DNA of 52,735 nucleotides from Clostridia bacterium (lineage in GTDB: Bacteria > Bacillota > Clostridia > Christensenellales > Borkfalkiaceae). The stretch is from contig JAFVQT010000014.1 in NCBI GenBank assembly GCA_017504655.1, positions 1-52,735 of the forward strand, given 5' to 3'. The translations under genes and the position numbers were made by a program. A model generated the notes under the pieces. It worked only from the letters and a program-made list of their open reading frames with translations, ran no database searches and was not told the origin of the DNA. Positions 8,846 through 17,234 of this stretch are shown one piece after another. Numbering within the stretch: position 1 is the stretch's first letter; the number at the start of each line of letters is the position of its first letter.

Positions 8846-8885
8846 TTTACAAGAGATACAATATTTGTTATACTAAATATTGTAT
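8846..8885 (+). promoter_or_regulatory. pheST promoter with overlapping inverted repeat
   Basis: TTTACA (8846-8851), 17 bp, TATACT (8869-8874). A perfect 11-bp inverted repeat, ATACAATATTT (8856-8866) with its complement at 8875-8885, brackets the -10 box. It could be an operator. The leader is only about 30 nt, so no T-box can be present. Confidence 0.8.
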
Positions 8886-8912
8886 ACAAAATCTTTCTAA
8901 GGAAGTGACGAA

Positions 8913-9938
8913 ATGGAAAACAGAATTGAGGAGATTAAAAGAGATTTAGCCCTCGAGCTTGAAAACGTTAACGACAGTAAGGCGCTTTACGAGCTTAAGA
9001 CAAAATACGTTTTAAACAAGGTGGGTATTATCCCTGCTTTAATGAAAGAGCTTGGCAAGGCTTCAAAGGAGGACAGGCCAAGGCTCGGTCAGATTATAAA
9101 CGCGTTAAAGGATTGGGCAACCGAAATTTTAGCGGAAAAGGAAAAGGCTATTGAGGAGATAGAGAGAAAGGCACGTTACGAAAAAGAGGCTGTGGATATC
9201 ACTATGCCCTCTAAAAAGGCGGAGGTCGGAACTCTCCACCCCGTAACCTTAATTAAAAACGAGCTTGTAAGCATATTCGCAGGTATGGGCTTTAAGGTTG
9301 TGGAAACAAGAGAAATCGAAGACGATTTTCATAATTTTACTGCGCTCAACACACCGGCTGAGCACCCTGCAAGAGATAAGCAGGATACCTTCTACGTGTC
9401 TGACGATTTTATGCTCAGAACGCACACCTCTCCGGGACAAATAAGAAGCTTAAAGTCAATTGAGCCACCGTTTAAGGTACTTATCCCGGGCAGAGTATAC
9501 AGAGCAGACGACGATGCTACTCACTCTCCCATGTTCCACCAGATGGAGGGCTTGGTTATAGATAAAAATATCACCATGTGCGACCTTCAGGGTATGCTTG
9601 ACGTTTTGGTCAGAAGAATGTTCGGTGAAAATGCAAAAACCAGATTCCGTCCGTCCTTCTTCCCGTTTACCGAGCCTTCGGTTGAGGTTGACGTGAGCTG
9701 TTTTGAATGCGGTGGCAAGGGCTGTAAGCTCTGCAAGGGCACGGGTTGGATTGAAATACTCGGTGGCGGTATCGTAAACAAAAAGGTTCTTGAAAATTGC
9801 GGTGTTGACAGTGAGCAGTGGACCGGCTTTGCCTTCGGATTGGGCTTAGACCGTATTGCAATGCTTAAAAACGGCGTAAACAACATTCACATTTTATACG
9901 ACGGCGACGTAAGGGCGTTAAAGCAATTCAAGGATTAA
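8913..9938 (+). CDS. pheS: Phenylalanyl-tRNA synthetase alpha subunit
   Basis: 341 residues, the usual length. PheS with PheT forms the alpha2beta2 enzyme that charges tRNA-Phe; PheS carries the active site. An N-terminal coiled coil (about 1-85) that contacts tRNA precedes the class II core. Motif 2 is seen around RVYRADDDATHSPMFHQMEG and motif 3 as GFAFGLGLDRIAML. The Cys-rich insert CFECGGKGCKLCKGTGW is typical of bacterial PheS. AAGGAAG lies before the ATG. pheT follows 13 nt later, and a tRNA-Phe gene lies at 475-550. Confidence 0.97.
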   Translation: MENRIEEIKRDLALELENVNDSKALYELKTKYVLNKVGIIPALMKELGKASKEDRPRLGQIINALKDWATEILAEKEKAIEEIERKARYEKEAVDITMPSKKAEVGTLHPVTLIKNELVSIFAGMGFKVVETREIEDDFHNFTALNTPAEHPARDKQDTFYVSDDFMLRTHTSPGQIRSLKSIEPPFKVLIPGRVYRADDDATHSPMFHQMEGLVIDKNITMCDLQGMLDVLVRRMFGENAKTRFRPSFFPFTEPSVEVDVSCFECGGKGCKLCKGTGWIEILGGGIVNKKVLENCGVDSEQWTGFAFGLGLDRIAMLKNGVNNIHILYDGDVRALKQFKD

Positions 9939-9951
9939 GGAGGAATAAGAC

Positions 9952-12348
9952 ATGTTAGCACCACTCAGGTGGCTTAGAGATTTCGTAGATATAGACGTAA
10001 CTGTAGAAGAGCTTGAAAAAAGGCTTTTCGACAGTGGCTTTGAGGTTGAACAAATTATTCCTTACGGCGACAAATTAGATAAAGTCGTAACCTGTAAGAT
10101 TTTAGAAATTGCTCAGCACCCGAATGCTGAAAGACTCCGTGTTTGCCAAGTTGACGTCGGCAAGTACGGCAAGTTGCAAATTGTAACTAACGCCCAAAAC
10201 GTAAAGGTAGGGGATATCGTACCCGTAGCCGTAGACGGAGCAACACTTGCAACGGGCGACAGAATTTTTAACGGTAAGCTTCGCGGTGAGGACTCCTTCG
10301 GTATGTTCTGCGGTGGCGAGGAAATAGGCATTACAGACGAGTTTTACGAGGGCGCGTCGTTTGACGGAGTGCTCGTGCTTGGGGAAGATTTCCCTCTCGG
10401 TGAAGAAGTCAGAGATTTATTGGGCTTAAAGGACTACGTTTTTGATATTTCCGTTCTTGCAAACAGACCCGACTGCCAGTCGATAGTAGGTATAGCAAGA
10501 GAGATTGCTTGCGCTTTAAACAAGCCGTTTAAAGAGCCCGATTTATCCTTTAACGCAGTTAACGGCAAATACGAGCAAATCAAGGTTAGTATAAAGGATA
10601 CCGAGCTTTGCCCAAGATATATCGCGCATCTCGTTAAGGACGTAAAAATAGAAAAAGCTCCTGCTTGGATGAGCAGAAGGCTTGCGCTTTGCGGTCTTAA
10701 TTCAATAAATAATATCGTAGATATTACAAACTACGTGCTTTTAGAAATGGGTCAGCCTATGCACGCGTTTGACCTTGCACACGTAGAAAACAACGAAATT
10801 GTTGTAAGAAGAGCTGAAAATGGCGAAAAAATCGTTACTCTTGACGAAAAAGAGTGTGTTTTAACGTCTGATAATCTTCTTATTTGTGACGGCGAAAAGC
10901 CTATCGGTCTTGCAGGAATTATGGGTGGTCTTAATAGCGAGATAACCGATTTGACAAATACCGTGCTTTTCGAGTGCGCTAAGTTTAAAAGAGATAATAT
11001 TCGCCGCTCTGCAAGAACACTCGGTAAGAGCAGTGATTCTTCAAAGAGATTTGAAAAGGGCGTAGACGAATACACGACCGAAAGAGCTATGAAGAGAGCT
11101 CTTCACTTAATCGACGAGCTTAAAGCGGGCGTTGTTACCGACGTAGACGTTGACTGCTCGGCATTTAAAGAGCAGGAAAACAGAGAGGTTAAAACAACCT
11201 TTGCCAAGATAAACGGCGTATTGGGCATTGAAGTTCCAAAGGACACTGTCGTTGACATTTTAACAAGGCTTGGCTTTGAGGTTAAGGTTGATGGGGAAAG
11301 TATTTCTACCGTCGCTCCGCCTTACCGCGAGGACGTAGAGGGATATCCGGACCTTGCCGAGGAGGTTATAAGAACCTACGGCTACGAGCACATCAAGCCT
11401 ACGCTCATGCAGGATGCGGTTATAACTGCCGGTGGCTACAGCAAGGAGCAAGAGGATGAGCTCAGAATGAAGAGAACACTTGTAAATCTTGGCTATAGTG
11501 AGGCAATGACCTTCTCATTCTATTCTAAAAAGGACGTAGCTGCGCTCAATCTCAGAGAGGGTGACGAAGAGGGTAACGCAATTATTATCGGCAACCCGAT
11601 TTCGGACAACTACGAGGTTTTAAGAAGAACTATTGTTCCCTCACTTTTAAAGATTATTTCGGGCAACGTTAAAAAGGGTAACATGCAAGGCAGAATATTC
11701 GAAATTGCAAAGACCTTTGCTCCAAAGAGCTTACCCATAACCGATTTCCCAACCGAAACCAAAAAGCTTGCAATCGCAACCTTTGGCGAAGACGATTTCT
11801 TTGCTTTAAAGGGTGTTATTGAAGAGATTGCAAACGTGTTCAGGGTAAAATTTGATTTGACAAAGAGGGCGGATAAGACATACCTTCACCCCGGAATTTC
11901 CGCAAAAATTATTCTCGGCGAGAGAGAGATAGGCGTGTTTGGTCAGGTTGCTTATGAAACCTGTGGCGCATTTGATATTGAGGGTAAGGTTTTCGTGGCA
12001 GAGCTTGATTACGATGCTTTAGCTGAGTGCTTTACCGTGCCGTTCAAATACAAGAATCTTCCTAAATTTAAAAACATAGAGAGAGATTTGGCTTTAGTTG
12101 CAGACGAGGGTGTAACCTGTGCCCAAATAGAAGACGTAATTCGTTCTGCTTGCAAAAACAACGTAGAAAGCGTTCGCCTTTTCGATATTTACGTGGGTGA
12201 GCAAATAGGTGCAAACAAAAAGAGTATGGCGTTTACCGTAACCTTTAAAGCAGGCGAAGACAAGCCATTAGAGGCTTCCGACGTGGACGGATTTGTTAAG
12301 AGAATACTCGGTAGTTTGGAACATAGGTTAGGGGTTGTCTTGAGGTAA
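9952..12348 (+). CDS. pheT: Phenylalanyl-tRNA synthetase beta subunit
   Basis: 798 residues, full length for the long bacterial form. The order of domains is normal: an EMAP/tRNA-binding fold at about 43-150 (starting VVTCKILEIAQHPNAERL), the B3/4 editing domain in the middle with the motif GGLNSEI, the B5 domain near 400-470, a pseudo-catalytic class II domain, and a C-terminal ferredoxin-like anticodon-binding domain from about 705. It binds tRNA-Phe and hydrolyses Tyr-tRNA-Phe. AGGAGG precedes the ATG, and translation is probably coupled to pheS. Confidence 0.97.
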   Translation: MLAPLRWLRDFVDIDVTVEELEKRLFDSGFEVEQIIPYGDKLDKVVTCKILEIAQHPNAERLRVCQVDVGKYGKLQIVTNAQNVKVGDIVPVAVDGATLATGDRIFNGKLRGEDSFGMFCGGEEIGITDEFYEGASFDGVLVLGEDFPLGEEVRDLLGLKDYVFDISVLANRPDCQSIVGIAREIACALNKPFKEPDLSFNAVNGKYEQIKVSIKDTELCPRYIAHLVKDVKIEKAPAWMSRRLALCGLNSINNIVDITNYVLLEMGQPMHAFDLAHVENNEIVVRRAENGEKIVTLDEKECVLTSDNLLICDGEKPIGLAGIMGGLNSEITDLTNTVLFECAKFKRDNIRRSARTLGKSSDSSKRFEKGVDEYTTERAMKRALHLIDELKAGVVTDVDVDCSAFKEQENREVKTTFAKINGVLGIEVPKDTVVDILTRLGFEVKVDGESISTVAPPYREDVEGYPDLAEEVIRTYGYEHIKPTLMQDAVITAGGYSKEQEDELRMKRTLVNLGYSEAMTFSFYSKKDVAALNLREGDEEGNAIIIGNPISDNYEVLRRTIVPSLLKIISGNVKKGNMQGRIFEIAKTFAPKSLPITDFPTETKKLAIATFGEDDFFALKGVIEEIANVFRVKFDLTKRADKTYLHPGISAKIILGEREIGVFGQVAYETCGAFDIEGKVFVAELDYDALAECFTVPFKYKNLPKFKNIERDLALVADEGVTCAQIEDVIRSACKNNVESVRLFDIYVGEQIGANKKSMAFTVTFKAGEDKPLEASDVDGFVKRILGSLEHRLGVVLR

Positions 12349-12379
12349 ACTTTAAGTATTTAGTCGTTAAAAAGAAAAA

Positions 12380-12404
12380 AGCCGTTCGCTTTTTGCGAAC
12401 GGCT
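12380..12404 (-). terminator. Terminator, mainly for the DUF896 gene
   Basis: A perfect 10-bp stem (12380-12389 with 12395-12404). On the minus strand it ends in a T run, right after the DUF896 stop. On the plus strand the T run is missing, though it could still slow polymerase leaving pheT. Confidence 0.8.
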
Positions 12405-12412
12405 AACAAATA

Positions 12413-12616
12413 TCAATGTTTCTTCTTATCGGAGAGCTTGGTTTTATTGCCTTCCTCGTCAATGACGTAAGTAGTGTCGAGTGAGGAGCGCAAATTGCCT
12501 ACAACGCTGTCAATATACTCCCTGCGGAGCTTTTGCTGTTCGACCTTTTCCTCCTCGGTAAGACCAACCTCGCGAGATTTTTTTGCGAGAAAATTTATTC
12601 TTGCTATATCAACCAT
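12413..12616 (-). CDS. DUF896 family small protein (YnzC-like)
   Basis: 67 residues starting MVDIARINFLAKK and containing GLTEEEKVEQQKLRREYI. This is the conserved helical hairpin of DUF896, a family of small cytoplasmic firmicute proteins of unknown role; some members are in the SOS regulon of Bacillus. The ATG at 12616 was chosen because AAGGAAG lies 8 nt upstream. A GTG three codons earlier touches that ribosome site. The C-terminus is lysine-rich. Convergent to pheT, with its own promoter and terminator. Confidence 0.9.
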   Translation of the reverse strand: MVDIARINFLAKKSREVGLTEEEKVEQQKLRREYIDSVVGNLRSSLDTTYVIDEEGNKTKLSDKKKH

Positions 12617-12637
12617 TTTTATCACTTCCTTAAGTTT

Positions 12638-12680
12638 ATAGATTGATTATAGCATCTTACCCTTCAAAAGGCAAGTTTTT
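12638..12680 (-). promoter_or_regulatory. Promoter of the DUF896 gene
   Basis: Reading the minus strand, TTGCCT, a 17-bp spacer and TATAAT stand just upstream of the gene. No LexA or DinR-like box was recognised. Confidence 0.75.
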
Positions 12681-12742
12681 AACAGTATTAGTTTTATTGA
12701 GCCTGCGTTTCTCAATGAGAGTGTGGGGTTTTGTGTGTTGAT

Positions 12743-14155
12743 ATGAATATACGTAAATTAATTGGCGATAAAAAATTTTATATATCAGTGCTTGCAATAG
12801 CTCTCCCCATAATGCTCCAGAACGGAATAACCAATTTGGTTAATTTTTTAGACAACCTGATGGTTGGAACTATGGGCACAGAGGCTGTTTCTGCTGTAGG
12901 CATTATAAATCAGCTGGTATTTGTTTTCAATCTTTTCATATTTGGCGCAGTGTCCGGCGCGGGCATATTCACAGCTCAGTATTTTGGAAAAAACGACGTT
13001 GAGGGTATCAGATATACCTTCCGCTTTAAATTGATAATATGCGCCGTTCTGACTATTTTAACTGTTTTTGCCTTCTGCTTTTTTGCAGAACCGCTTATAA
13101 AGCTGTTTTTAAACGACGGCAGTGCGGAGGGCAATTTAGATTTAACCTTACAATACGCCAAGCAGTATATTCAGATGGTTTTGATTGGGCTTGTGCCATA
13201 CGCGTTCTGTCAGTGCTACAGCGATACGCTAAGGCAGACAAAGCATACCTTAGTGCCTATGATATCAGGTGCGGTTGCCGTAATCGTAAATTTCGTGCTC
13301 AACTACCTGTTGATTTTCGGTTTTTCGGACATTCCCGCAATGGGCGTAAGGGGCGCGGCCATAGCTACCGTTACAGCAAGATTTGTAGAATGCGCAATAG
13401 TAGTAGGATATACACACGTTAAGCACAAAAAACACAGCTTTATAGTGGGCGCGTATACTAAATTCAGCTTGCCGTTTAACAAGTTTATAGAAATAGGTAA
13501 AAAATCCCTACCGCTGTTTTTAAACGAGGCGCTTTGGTCGCTTGGTATGACCATGCTTATCAGATGCTATTCTGTAAGGGGGATATCCGTTTTTGCAGGC
13601 TTTAATATAGCCTCTACAATGCAAAACGTATTTAACATTTCTTTCCTTTCTCTGGGTAATGCTGTAGGCATTATCGTTGGGTATTATCTGGGTGCGGGTG
13701 AGTTTGAAAAGGCAAAGGATTACGATAATAAAATGATTGCCTTTTCGGTGTTTGTGTCTGTTATATTCGGTGCAATCATGTTTGCCGTTTCCCCTCTTTT
13801 AGAGATTATTTATCCAAAGGTCGGTAAAGACACTATAGCTATTGCCAAATACTGCATCGGTGTAATGTCGCTCAGCATGCCTGTTCAAGCCTTTTTGCAC
13901 TCTGTTTATTTCACCCTTCGTTCGGGAGGTAAAACTGTTATAACATTTGTTTTTGACAGTGCCTTCGTGTGGGCTGTTTCAGTGCCGTTGGCGTTTGTTT
14001 TAGTAACGTTTACAAGCCTTTCCATATTCATCATATATCCGCTTATCTTAAGCGTTGACCTGATAAAATGTATGGTTGGCTATATTTTAGTACGTAAAGA
14101 CGTTTGGATAAACAATATTGCAGATAATACGAAAAAGCAGACGGTGGAGATTTAA
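12743..14155 (+). CDS. MATE family efflux transporter
   Basis: 470 residues with about 12 hydrophobic helices in two halves. The N-terminal region reads ALPIMLQNGITNLVNFLDNLMVGTMG, then GAVSGAGIF, the typical first-half MATE pattern. MATE proteins export cationic compounds using Na+ or H+ gradients; the substrate here is unknown. The ATG at 12743 is chosen over an in-frame TTG at 12731. The ribosome site is weak (GGGG about 14 nt upstream) and no clear promoter was found before it. A small hairpin (12696-12701/12711-12716) precedes the gene. It heads a seven-gene run with gaps of a few bases. Confidence 0.9.
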   Translation: MNIRKLIGDKKFYISVLAIALPIMLQNGITNLVNFLDNLMVGTMGTEAVSAVGIINQLVFVFNLFIFGAVSGAGIFTAQYFGKNDVEGIRYTFRFKLIICAVLTILTVFAFCFFAEPLIKLFLNDGSAEGNLDLTLQYAKQYIQMVLIGLVPYAFCQCYSDTLRQTKHTLVPMISGAVAVIVNFVLNYLLIFGFSDIPAMGVRGAAIATVTARFVECAIVVGYTHVKHKKHSFIVGAYTKFSLPFNKFIEIGKKSLPLFLNEALWSLGMTMLIRCYSVRGISVFAGFNIASTMQNVFNISFLSLGNAVGIIVGYYLGAGEFEKAKDYDNKMIAFSVFVSVIFGAIMFAVSPLLEIIYPKVGKDTIAIAKYCIGVMSLSMPVQAFLHSVYFTLRSGGKTVITFVFDSAFVWAVSVPLAFVLVTFTSLSIFIIYPLILSVDLIKCMVGYILVRKDVWINNIADNTKKQTVEI

Positions 14156-14156
14156 T

Positions 14157-15107
14157 ATGAGCGAAAAAGTTAAAAAGAGAATAGTTGAATACTCAATTAT
14201 AATCGGGCTGGCCTTTTGTATGGCACTGATTTACGAGGTGCTTATTTTCCCCAACTCGTTTGCCCCTGCGGGAATAAACGGCTTGGCAACGATAATTCAG
14301 CATCTTTTGGGCTTTTCGGTGGGCTATATGTCGATTATCATCAATATTCCTTTGGTAATAGTAGTATTTTTTACCGTGGATAAGGACTACGCCTTAAAAA
14401 CGCTTTGCTACGTTTTAGTCTTTTCGTTTTTCACCCTCATTATGAAAAACGGCGAGATGATAGGGGAGTATGCGATAAACGGCGACGGCGATGGCTTTTT
14501 GGATGTAAGTGCGTTTGCTTATAAAAACACGTCGGTCAGCACAGTTTTGGCTCCAATCGCATCGGGTGCGTTAAACGGGCTTATTTACGGCTTTTGCATA
14601 AGGCACAATTCGTGCACGGGCGGTACGGATATAATTGCAAGAATGGTAAGAGAAAAACGCCCGGAGCTCAATATTATGTGGGTTACGTTTGCTCTTAACA
14701 GCGTCGTTGCGGTCTTGTCATTCTTTGCTTATGCCGAAAACAACACTTACAACTTAGAGCCTGTTATTTTGTGCTTAATGTATTGCTTTGTTTCGTCTAA
14801 AATGGGCGACGTGGTATTAAAGGGTAATAAAACTGCGTTGAAGTTCGAGGTTGTTACCTCTTTTCCGGAGGAAATATCCAAGGAGATAATTCAAAAGCTC
14901 AAGCACAGCGCAACTGTGGTGCACGGACAGGGCATGTATTCCCATCAGGACAAATCACTTTTGATATGTGTCGTAAACAAGAATCAGATTGTTGACTTTG
15001 AAAACATTATAAAGAAATACGAGGGCACGTTTGCATACATAACGTCGGTAAACGAAACCGTAGGAAACTTTAAAAAAATAAAAAAGACCAAGGTTAAGGA
15101 GGACTAA
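14157..15107 (+). CDS. YitT family membrane protein (DUF161/DUF2179)
   Basis: 316 residues. About five N-terminal membrane helices include the family segment IFPNSFAPAGINGLATI, and GGTDIIA follows in the second half of the membrane part. A soluble C-terminal DUF2179 domain (about 225-310) contains TVVHGQGMYSHQDKSLL. Members are common in Firmicutes and their transport substrate, if any, is unknown. The ATG at 14157 follows GGTGGAG and begins one base after the MATE stop, so the two are likely translationally coupled. Confidence 0.9.
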   Translation: MSEKVKKRIVEYSIIIGLAFCMALIYEVLIFPNSFAPAGINGLATIIQHLLGFSVGYMSIIINIPLVIVVFFTVDKDYALKTLCYVLVFSFFTLIMKNGEMIGEYAINGDGDGFLDVSAFAYKNTSVSTVLAPIASGALNGLIYGFCIRHNSCTGGTDIIARMVREKRPELNIMWVTFALNSVVAVLSFFAYAENNTYNLEPVILCLMYCFVSSKMGDVVLKGNKTALKFEVVTSFPEEISKEIIQKLKHSATVVHGQGMYSHQDKSLLICVVNKNQIVDFENIIKKYEGTFAYITSVNETVGNFKKIKKTKVKED

Positions 15108-15108
15108 A

Positions 15109-15888
15109 GTGGGCTACACTTTAATCACGGGCGCAACGGGCGGTATTGGCAGTGAATTTTGCCGTCAGCTTGTAAAAACCGACGATCTGCTTTTAACGGG
15201 CAGAAGTCAACAAAGGCTCGAAGCCTTAAAAGAGGAGCTTTTAAAAATCAGACAAAGTGCAAAAATTGAGATTTTTTCTGCAGACCTAACCGATTTTGGA
15301 GAGAGAGAAGCTCTTTTTGCCCTCGCTGACCAAAAGCAAATAAAGTTCAGTGGGCTTATCAACGTTGCGGGTGTAGATACTCAAAAGGAGTTTATAAAAT
15401 ACACTCACCAAAAAATAACCTTTCAGGTAAGGGTAAACGTAGAGTCGACCCTGGCAGTTACGCATGGAGTGCTTCTTCGCAGAGAAAAGAACTTAAAAAT
15501 ATTGACCGTATCGAGCATGAGCGGAACTGTACCGATGCCGTATTTTGCAATATATTCAGCCACAAAAACGGCTTTGAACAGCTTTTTCAAGAGCTTGCGC
15601 TATGAGGTTAAAGACGCTAAAATTACCACGCTTATGCCCGGTGCAGTGCCTACGAGAGAGGATATAAAAAGGGATATTCAGTTGCAGGGCTTTACGGGTA
15701 AGCTTTCGTCAAAGTCAATAGATTTCGTAGTAAAAAAGGCCTTGAGGGGCTTAGACAAAAACAGGCAAAGGGTAATACCCGGAGCGTTTAATAAATTCAT
15801 TTATTTTATAGAAAGAATAACTCCAAAATCCATACAGTGCAGATACGTCGCAAGGAAATGGAGCAAAAAAGAAAAGGACAATTTTTAA
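15109..15888 (+). CDS. Short-chain dehydrogenase/reductase
   Basis: 259 residues, one Rossmann domain. The nucleotide-binding motif TGATGGIG is at residues 7-14, a catalytic Ser lies in VSSMSG, and the YxxxK pair is Y149/K153 in YSATK. This is the classical SDR set for NAD(P)-dependent oxidoreduction of an alcohol or carbonyl group. Substrate cannot be told. The C-terminus is basic and ends RKWSKKEKDNF. It starts with GTG after a perfect AAGGAGG, one base after the YitT-type gene, in the same operon as thyA and folA. Confidence 0.9.
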   Translation: MGYTLITGATGGIGSEFCRQLVKTDDLLLTGRSQQRLEALKEELLKIRQSAKIEIFSADLTDFGEREALFALADQKQIKFSGLINVAGVDTQKEFIKYTHQKITFQVRVNVESTLAVTHGVLLRREKNLKILTVSSMSGTVPMPYFAIYSATKTALNSFFKSLRYEVKDAKITTLMPGAVPTREDIKRDIQLQGFTGKLSSKSIDFVVKKALRGLDKNRQRVIPGAFNKFIYFIERITPKSIQCRYVARKWSKKEKDNF

Positions 15889-15902
15889 TATAGGAGGAAA
15901 AT

Positions 15903-16733
15903 ATGAGCTACGCAGATAAGATATTTAAAGAAAACGTAAAAGAAATTTTGGAAAACGGTGTTTGGGATACGGACAGAGAGGTGCGCCCAAGATGGCTTGA
16001 CGGCACACCGGCGCATACCGTAAAAAGGTTTTGTATAGTAAACCGTTACGACCTTCAAAAGGAATTTCCGATAATGACTATAAGAAAGCAGTATTTAAAG
16101 AGTGCAATAGACGAGATTCTTTGGATATGGCAGAAAAAGTCAAATAAAATCAGTGAGCTTAATTCTCACGTTTGGGACAGCTGGGCAGGCGAAGACGGCA
16201 CTATAGGCAAGGCATACGGCTATCAGCTTGGCGTTAAGCATAAGTATAAAGAGGGCGAAATGGACCAGGTAGATAGGGTTTTATATGACTTAAAGCATAA
16301 CCCTACCTCAAGAAGAATAATGACGAATATATACACCTTTGCAGATCTTAGCGAAATGAATTTATACCCATGCGCTTATTCGATGACCTTTAACGTGTCA
16401 GGCGACAAGCTCAACGGCATACTCAATCAACGCTCAAACGATATGGCGGTTGCAAACAATTGGAACGTTATGCAATATGCTGCTCTTTTAATGATGATTG
16501 CTCAGGTATCGGGTCTTAAAGCAGGTGAGCTTGTGCACGTTATAGCAGACGCTCACATCTACGACAGGCATATTCCCGCAGTTAAGCAAATGCTCGAAAA
16601 CCCTGAGTATCCCGCACCAAAGCTTTGGATAAATCCCGAGGTTAAGAATTTCTACGATTTCACCGTAGACGACTTTAAGCTTGAGGGCTACGAAGCTACT
16701 CCTTTAAAAGAAAAATTAGAGGTTGCTGTATGA
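15903..16733 (+). CDS. thyA: Thymidylate synthase
   Basis: 276 residues. ThyA methylates dUMP to dTMP using methylene-tetrahydrofolate, giving dihydrofolate. The catalytic Cys is C157 in YPCAYSMTFNV, followed by QRSNDMAVANNWN, the nucleotide-binding Arg-Ser-Asn-Asp segment, and AHIYDRH near the C-terminus. The start after TAGGAGG is clear. It overlaps folA by 4 nt (ATGA), so the enzyme that makes dihydrofolate and the one that recycles it are co-translated. Confidence 0.97.
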   Translation: MSYADKIFKENVKEILENGVWDTDREVRPRWLDGTPAHTVKRFCIVNRYDLQKEFPIMTIRKQYLKSAIDEILWIWQKKSNKISELNSHVWDSWAGEDGTIGKAYGYQLGVKHKYKEGEMDQVDRVLYDLKHNPTSRRIMTNIYTFADLSEMNLYPCAYSMTFNVSGDKLNGILNQRSNDMAVANNWNVMQYAALLMMIAQVSGLKAGELVHVIADAHIYDRHIPAVKQMLENPEYPAPKLWINPEVKNFYDFTVDDFKLEGYEATPLKEKLEVAV

Positions 16734-17230
16734 TAAGGGCAATAGTTGCAGTTGATAAAAAATGGGGTATAGGCAAAAAGAACGGCCTTTTGTTTAATCT
16801 TCCCTTAGATATGAAATTTTTCAGGGAAACTACTGCGGGTACAACCGTTTGCATGGGCTATAACACGTTGCTTTCTTTTCCTAATTCAAAGCCTCTTCCA
16901 AAGCGCAAAAACGTAGTTTTATGCCCCGAGGGCATTGAACGCGACGATGCGGTTATGGTGCATAGCTTAGATGATATGCTTTCCGTTATCGCAAACGAAG
17001 AGGGCGACGTTTTCGTCATTGGCGGAGCAATGTTTTATAGGACCATGCTTCCGTATTGTCAAGAGGTTTTAGTCACTAAGGTTGATGCCGACGGTGAGGC
17101 GGAGGTTTTTTATGAAAATCTTGATATGCACCCCGATTTTGAGTGTGTATACGAGGGTGAAGCCTTAGAAACAAACGGTTACATAATTAAATTTACAACC
17201 TATAAAAACAAGAATTTAAAGGAAATTTAA
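16730..17230 (+). CDS. folA: Dihydrofolate reductase
   Basis: 166 residues, the normal size. It reduces dihydrofolate with NADPH, completing the thymidylate cycle with ThyA directly upstream. GIGKKNGLLFNLPLDMKFF holds the substrate-binding acid (Asp of LDMKFF) in the expected place. The usual LPW is replaced by LLF, an unusual change near the active site. VIGGAMFY is the family nucleotide motif. The start overlaps the thyA stop by 4 nt. Confidence 0.95.
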   Translation: MIRAIVAVDKKWGIGKKNGLLFNLPLDMKFFRETTAGTTVCMGYNTLLSFPNSKPLPKRKNVVLCPEGIERDDAVMVHSLDDMLSVIANEEGDVFVIGGAMFYRTMLPYCQEVLVTKVDADGEAEVFYENLDMHPDFECVYEGEALETNGYIIKFTTYKNKNLKEI

Positions 17231-17234
17231 GGCG

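Noticed and set aside
8875..8912. T-box leader before pheS; likewise before aspS at 36237-36271
   Set aside because: Leaders are only about 30 nt and no T-box sequence is seen.
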